Source: Pedobacter quisquiliarum
GTDB taxonomy: Bacteria > Bacteroidota > Bacteroidia > Sphingobacteriales > Sphingobacteriaceae
NCBI RefSeq assembly: GCF_014642175.1
Contig: NZ_BMIL01000004.1
Coordinates: forward strand, 62,001 to 126,000
Direction of reading: 5' to 3'
Length of the DNA: 64,000 nucleotides
The notes beneath the pieces are model-generated. The model ran no database searches, was not told where the DNA came from, and worked only from the letters and a program-made list of their open reading frames with translations. Positions 60,042-64,000 of this stretch are shown piece by piece (the stretch's first letter is position 1; each line of letters starts with the position of its first letter). The translations under genes were made by a program, and so were the position numbers.

Positions 60042-61391
60042 CTATTGACTTTCCAACACCATGTACTGATAGGGTTCCAGGGAAACAGCTGTTTTAAGTG
60101 TTTTGGTGTTTCCGCTAAAAGCGTCTTTCCAGCGGGTGTTCTTTAAAGGGGATTTAAGCTGGTAGCTGATTGCTTTGGGTCTGAGGTTCGCCACTACGAG
60201 CACTTTCTTGCTGCCAAGTTCCTTTGTGAATACACAAACATCATTATCGCTGTATGTTTTTAGCTGACCACGCCTTATTGGCTCACTCCCTGCTCTAAAC
60301 TTTATAATTTTCTTATACGCAGCGGTATGCGCTGGATTAATGTTCCAATCAATTTTATCGGTTGTGAATGGGAAAGTCAGACGATTAGCTGTTCCAACTT
60401 CCTGTCCATTATAAATCATCGGAATACTTTGCATGTACGAGACCACAACAAAGGCTGCCAGTTCTCCTTTTTTGCCATCGAATAGACTTAAAGAGGTGCC
60501 ATCAGAACTATTTACATCATGATTGCTGGTGTATCTGACATATTGCTGGCCAGGCAGTGCACCTTTGAGATCTGCAGCGTTTATGCTATCAATAGATTGA
60601 ACGGACTTTCCATCTTTGTATATCTTTTTAAGGTTTTCAAAGAAGTGAAAGCCAAAGTTATAGTCGAATCCAGCTTTGAAATGGTCTGCACGGGTACCTT
60701 CTGATAGCAATAGCAGCTTTTTGCTTTCTGCGGCAGCTCTTAAACTTGCAACAGCCTCTTTCCAGAAATCAAACGGTGGGCCATCAGAATAATCACATCT
60801 GAACCCATCTATGTTGACGTTGTCAAGCCAGAATTTCATAGATTTTATCATTTCCCTTCGCATGTCGGGATTGTCGAAATTAAGTTGGGCAACATCATTC
60901 CAACCTGTTCCCGGAGGACTTATAATTTTACCGGTGGAGTCCTGCTTGTACCAGGATTTGTTTTTTGTCCAGGTATGATCAAATGCTGTATGATTGGCTA
61001 CCCAGTCCATGAGTACCCCCATCTGCTTTTGGTGTGCGGTGTTGACTAAGGTCTTTAGATCGTCCATCGTTCCAAATTCTTCTGCTATGGAAGTATAATC
61101 CCGAATGCAGTAGGGGGAGTTAACGGAATTTACGGTCCCTACCGGGTACAAAGGCATCAGGTAAATGACGTTTATGCCCAGTGCCTTTATGGAGTCAAGC
61201 CGGACCGTTACGCTCTTAAGGTTTCCAGCAACACTGAAAGCACGTGTGTTAACCTGGTACAAGGATACATCACGTCTGTCGGGTACAATAAAGGATGTTG
61301 ATGAAGATTGCTGCTGCGCGATAGCTGCTGTTCCAAAGCAGAGCAGGAGCAGGGTGTTTAGTGCTAGTCTTTTGAGTGAATTCATATTCAT
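60042..61391 (-). CDS. Secreted GH13 alpha-amylase-family glycosidase, outside the PUL
   Basis: 449 residues with a type I signal peptide (GTAAIAQ). The GH13 barrel is compact: VSLYQVNTRAFSVAGNLKSV at the start, MDWVANHTAFDH (region I), GFRCDYSDG (nucleophile Asp200), LLSEGT (Glu231) and SNHDVNS (Asp292), then a short C-terminal domain. All three catalytic acids are present, so it should be active on alpha-glucans, probably as a periplasmic small amylase. It stands alone between rplY and pth, about 6.5 kb from the starch PUL. The frame begins MNMNS, and Met3 is an equal alternative start. Confidence 0.9.
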   Translation of the reverse strand: MNMNSLKRLALNTLLLLCFGTAAIAQQQSSSTSFIVPDRRDVSLYQVNTRAFSVAGNLKSVTVRLDSIKALGINVIYLMPLYPVGTVNSVNSPYCIRDYTSIAEEFGTMDDLKTLVNTAHQKQMGVLMDWVANHTAFDHTWTKNKSWYKQDSTGKIISPPGTGWNDVAQLNFDNPDMRREMIKSMKFWLDNVNIDGFRCDYSDGPPFDFWKEAVASLRAAAESKKLLLLSEGTRADHFKAGFDYNFGFHFFENLKKIYKDGKSVQSIDSINAADLKGALPGQQYVRYTSNHDVNSSDGTSLSLFDGKKGELAAFVVVSYMQSIPMIYNGQEVGTANRLTFPFTTDKIDWNINPAHTAAYKKIIKFRAGSEPIRRGQLKTYSDNDVCVFTKELGSKKVLVVANLRPKAISYQLKSPLKNTRWKDAFSGNTKTLKTAVSLEPYQYMVLESQ

Positions 61392-61491
61392 GACGCTATA
61401 TTTCAGATTTTCTTACGATAAATTAGGTGCTGCTGGATTACGCAAAACCGTGGTATTCGCGAAGGTAGCTGTTAATAATCATTTAAAGGCC

Positions 61492-61499
61492 TATATTTG
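61492..61499 (+). promoter_or_regulatory. -7 element of the pth promoter
   Basis: TATATTTG matches TAnnTTTG and ends 6 bp before the pth ATG (61506). The TTG start at 61497 that would extend the frame is part of this element. Confidence 0.5.
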
Positions 61500-61505
61500 C
61501 GGGGC

Positions 61506-62066
61506 ATGAAATACTTAATCGTAGGTTTGGGAAACATCGGGTCTGAATACGCACACACCCGTCATAACATTGGGTTTGACATCGCCGATGAGCTGGTAAA
61601 ATCCCTTGAAGGCAGCTTTCAAAACATTCGCCTGGCCTACTACGCAGAGGTTGGTTTTAAAGGCCGGAAACTCCATGTGATCAAACCAACAACTTACATG
61701 AATCTTAGCGGCAAGGCCGTGAATTACTACATGCAGGAGTTGAAAATTCCTTTGGAAAATGTATTGGTGCTGGTTGATGACCTTGCTTTGCCTTTAGGTA
61801 AGCTTCGCTTGAAGCTGCAGGGCAGCAGTGCCGGGCACAATGGCTTGAAAAGTATTGAAGCCCTTTGCGGCGGACAGCAGTATCCACGGCTTCGGTTTGG
61901 AATCAGCGACAACTACCCGAAAGGGAGACAGGCAGATTATGTGCTTGCACCGTTTGACAAAGACGAACAGCTGGAATTACCTGCCTTAATTGATCGTAGC
62001 GTGGAACTGATTAAGAGCTTCGTTACCGTGGGCCCTGCCAAAACCATGACTGCTTTTAATTCCTAG
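61506..62066 (+). CDS. pth: Peptidyl-tRNA hydrolase
   Basis: 186 residues from ATG 61506 (MKYLIVGLGNIG). It releases peptides from prematurely dropped peptidyl-tRNA. Catalytic and binding residues: VGLGNIGSEYAHTRHNIGFDIAD (active His in TRHN), KPTTYMNLSGKAV (tRNA-contact Asn) and VDDLALPLGKLRLKLQGSSAGHNGLKS. The upstream TTG option is excluded because it lies in the promoter. It is divergent from the GH13 gene. The convergent histidine-kinase gene ends 1 bp away. Confidence 0.97.
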   Translation: MKYLIVGLGNIGSEYAHTRHNIGFDIADELVKSLEGSFQNIRLAYYAEVGFKGRKLHVIKPTTYMNLSGKAVNYYMQELKIPLENVLVLVDDLALPLGKLRLKLQGSSAGHNGLKSIEALCGGQQYPRLRFGISDNYPKGRQADYVLAPFDKDEQLELPALIDRSVELIKSFVTVGPAKTMTAFNS

Positions 62067-62067
62067 T

Positions 62068-63660
62068 TCAGGACACCAGGCAAAGATCGCTGATTTTGCT
62101 GTGGAGTAATTTTACATCAAAAGGTTTACTTAGAATGTCGTTCGCCCCTGCGTCTAACGCGGTCTGCTTATCCTGTTCCATTACGGCTGCAGAGAAGGTG
62201 ATGATGGGCGTCTGTTCTTTTCCGGGCACAATGCCTCCACGGATCAGTTTTATGGCCTCTAGGCCGTTCATAACAGGCATAAAGGTGTCCATCAGGATGA
62301 TGTTGTAATCATGCTCTTTCAGGCGTTCGATTGCTTCCTGTCCGTTCTCCACGATGTCTGCCTGTGTGTTCCAGGATTTGAGTATGCGTAAGATCAGGAA
62401 CTGGTTGATTGCATTGTCTTCAGCCACAAGGATCTTTATGCCGTCCAGCGACTTCAGTCTGTTATTTGCCGGAACTTCAACCGGCGTGATGTTCACCTGC
62501 GGCAGCTCATATCGGTTGCTGAAACTGAAGGTACTGCCTTTCGATTCTTCACTACTAACTTCAAGAACACCGTTCTTTAGTGCTGCAAGCTGTTTTACGA
62601 TGGACAAGCCCAGGCCAGTGCCACCAAACTTCAGCGTTGTAGAATCTTCGGCCTGTTCAAATGATTCGAAGATCTTATCTATGTTACTCTTGGCAATGCC
62701 GATGCCGGTATCAATCACCAGAAACTTAAGCATGCAGTCTGTTTCGGTACGATCGCGCACTTCAACCTTTAGGGTTACACTGCCTTCGATGGTAAACTTT
62801 ATGGCGTTGCTGATCAGGTTGGTGAGGATTTGATTTAAGCGTAAGGAGTCTGCGATTACCGCATCCGGCACGTCCGTTTCGATCTCCAGGATCAGGTCAA
62901 TACCTTTTTCCTTGGCTTTAAACTTCATAATGCTCAGCACGTCGTTGCAGATGCTGCGGATTTGGGTTATGCCACGCACAATTTTGAACTTACCGGATTC
63001 AATCTTAGAAAGGTCGAGGATATCGTTGATTACGCCAGACAGGGAATTGGAAGATACCTCAAGCAGATTCACCATTTCCTGTTGTTCTTCGTTCAGGTCG
63101 GTAAGCTGCAGGAGTTTAGTAATGCCGATGATGCTGTTTACGGGGGTCCGTATCTCATGGCTCATCGTAGCAAGAAAGTTCTCTTTACCGCGTTTTGCCT
63201 GCTCCGCAAGTTCTTTAGCTTTGATAAGTTGCTCCTGAAACTCGAGCAGCTCCTGGTTTTTGTTCTTCAGTATGCGCTGCGTTCTGGTGAAGCGGATAAA
63301 AGCGTCTACTTTGGCAGCGGTTACAAAAGGATTGAGGGGTTTGTACAGGTAATCTACAGCACCGGATTGATAACCTTGTAATGCGAATTCTGTATCCGTG
63401 GAAATGGCCGTGACAAAGATCACGAGAATGTCTTTAGTCTTTGGACTGCTTTTCAGGATTTTTACGAGTTCAAAGCCATCCATTTCAGGCATTTGAACAT
63501 CTACAAGGGCTATTGCAATATCATTCTCCCATGCAATACGAAGCGCGTCATTTGGTCGGGTAGTGCTAAGTATATTGATGTCTTCGCGTTGCAAAAGTGC
63601 TTCAAGGGCAATGATATTCTCGGGTCGGTCATCAACAATTAATATGTTAATTTTATCCAT
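62068..63660 (-). CDS. Hybrid response regulator-histidine kinase (REC-HisKA-HATPase-REC)
   Basis: 530 residues from the ATG at 63660 (MDKINILIVDDRPEN). An in-frame start further upstream would overlap the cheR 3' end and is unlikely. N-terminal receiver with phosphoacceptor Asp54 (LVDVQMPEMDG); coiled-coil (about 125-160); HisKA with His168 in MSHEIRTPVNS; HATPase with NLISNAIKFT, DTGIGI and GGTGLGLSIV; C-terminal receiver with Asp458 (LMDTFMPVMNG). There are no membrane helices, so it is cytoplasmic. The output is unknown. It lies 16 bp downstream of cheR, and CheR-containing signalling clusters with hybrid kinases are common in Bacteroidota. Confidence 0.93.
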   Translation of the reverse strand: MDKINILIVDDRPENIIALEALLQREDINILSTTRPNDALRIAWENDIAIALVDVQMPEMDGFELVKILKSSPKTKDILVIFVTAISTDTEFALQGYQSGAVDYLYKPLNPFVTAAKVDAFIRFTRTQRILKNKNQELLEFQEQLIKAKELAEQAKRGKENFLATMSHEIRTPVNSIIGITKLLQLTDLNEEQQEMVNLLEVSSNSLSGVINDILDLSKIESGKFKIVRGITQIRSICNDVLSIMKFKAKEKGIDLILEIETDVPDAVIADSLRLNQILTNLISNAIKFTIEGSVTLKVEVRDRTETDCMLKFLVIDTGIGIAKSNIDKIFESFEQAEDSTTLKFGGTGLGLSIVKQLAALKNGVLEVSSEESKGSTFSFSNRYELPQVNITPVEVPANNRLKSLDGIKILVAEDNAINQFLILRILKSWNTQADIVENGQEAIERLKEHDYNIILMDTFMPVMNGLEAIKLIRGGIVPGKEQTPIITFSAAVMEQDKQTALDAGANDILSKPFDVKLLHSKISDLCLVS

Positions 63661-63676
63661 GTTCCTACTTGGTACA

Positions 63677-64000
63677 TTATGTAATTTTCTGATAGATATT
63701 AAGCTTCCTGTCAACAACCTTGAAACGGCCGGTCATGCTACCTTTCAGACTTTCTTTACTTCCTAAGCAAAGAAAGCCAAAATTCGCCAAACTGTCGTAA
63801 AATAACTTGAGGACTTTTTCCTGTAGGTCGGGGTTAAAGTAGATCAGTACGTTCCTGCAGGATATTAAATGAAACTCGTTGAATACCCCATCGGAGACCA
63901 GATTATGGATGGAGAAAAGCGTTCTGTGCTTTAATGCCGGGCATATGACCGCCGTATCCCCGTCTTTTTCATAATAGTTTGCCAAGCATTTGCGGCCACC
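63677..64000 (-). CDS. CheR-type protein-glutamate methyltransferase, C-terminal part
   Basis: The frame is open to the window edge and codes for the last 107 residues. The sequence FHLISCRNVLIYFNPDLQEKVLKLFYDSLANFGFLCLGSKESL is the CheR SAM-binding core, where a CRNVLIYF motif is diagnostic. CheR methylates glutamates of chemoreceptors; here, next to a soluble hybrid kinase, it may belong to a non-chemotactic signalling cluster. The N-terminal part lies beyond the window, so fusion to CheB or PAS domains cannot be excluded. Confidence 0.9.
   Translation of the reverse strand, partial: GGRKCLANYYEKDGDTAVICPALKHRTLFSIHNLVSDGVFNEFHLISCRNVLIYFNPDLQEKVLKLFYDSLANFGFLCLGSKESLKGSMTGRFKVVDRKLNIYQKIT

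Overview
The window reads as a Bacteroidota chromosome, most probably a Sphingobacteriaceae genus such as Pedobacter. The reasons are three SusC/SusD outer-membrane pairs inside polysaccharide utilization loci (PULs), lipoproteins with Bacteroidota-type signal peptides, near absence of Shine-Dalgarno sequences, and promoters of the TTG-N19-TAnnTTTG type. The genus is inferred from general gene content, not from a search. Both window edges cut a gene: a susC at the left and a cheR at the right.

Layout. 1-6281: 3' part of a fructan PUL (partial SusC, SusD, secreted GH32). 6430-13878: mostly housekeeping genes: OsmC, bacillithiol-type YtxJ, a 40-residue lipoprotein, RibH, a membrane-anchored TPR protein, RecF plus a DciA-like DUF721 protein, two FKBP isomerases, Ndk and NrnA. 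13968-30420: an alpha-mannan/N-glycan PUL with a divergent GH92, SusC, SusD, a LacI-family regulator, Tat-exported GH125, a ROK kinase, two more GH92 enzymes and a BSP-type metallopeptidase. 30501-35835: TatD, asparaginase I, an MBL-rhodanese persulfide-type enzyme, YpdA and a polyprenyl diphosphate synthase. 35851-53572: a starch/maltodextrin PUL with LacI, SusC, SusD, SusE, a periplasmic GH13, beta-phosphoglucomutase, GH65 maltose phosphorylase, a second GH13, an MFS sugar transporter and a surface lipoprotein GH13. 53682-64000: AccA, a DUF2723/GT117 membrane protein, tRNA-Gln(UUG), Prs, ribosomal protein L25, an orphan GH13, Pth, a hybrid histidine kinase and a partial CheR.

How the genes work together. 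In the starch locus the surface GH13 would cut polymer, SusCD/E would bind and import oligosaccharides, the periplasmic GH13s would reduce them to maltose, the MFS protein would import maltose, and GH65 plus PgmB would convert it to glucose and glucose 6-phosphate by phosphorolysis. In the mannan locus GH92 and GH125 trim alpha-mannosides, and a palindromic LacI-type operator (GGTAAAACGTTTTACC, core repeated before susC) ties the two halves of the locus to the local regulator. YtxJ, YpdA and the MBL-rhodanese protein point to bacillithiol and persulfide chemistry.

The most unusual structures are non-coding. Two intergenic regions (21369-21500 and 54781-54937) hold arrays with an exact 11-bp period, made of a forward block meeting an inverted block. 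Unit sequences differ between the loci, but the period, the inverted layout and the CA/TG step at unit borders are shared. I do not recognise this as a described element. Second in interest, all three GH92 enzymes carry Gln (GNQP) where canonical GH92 alpha-mannosidases carry the general-acid Glu. Third, several housekeeping genes have a TAnnTTTG element so close to the ATG that their mRNAs should be leaderless or nearly so.
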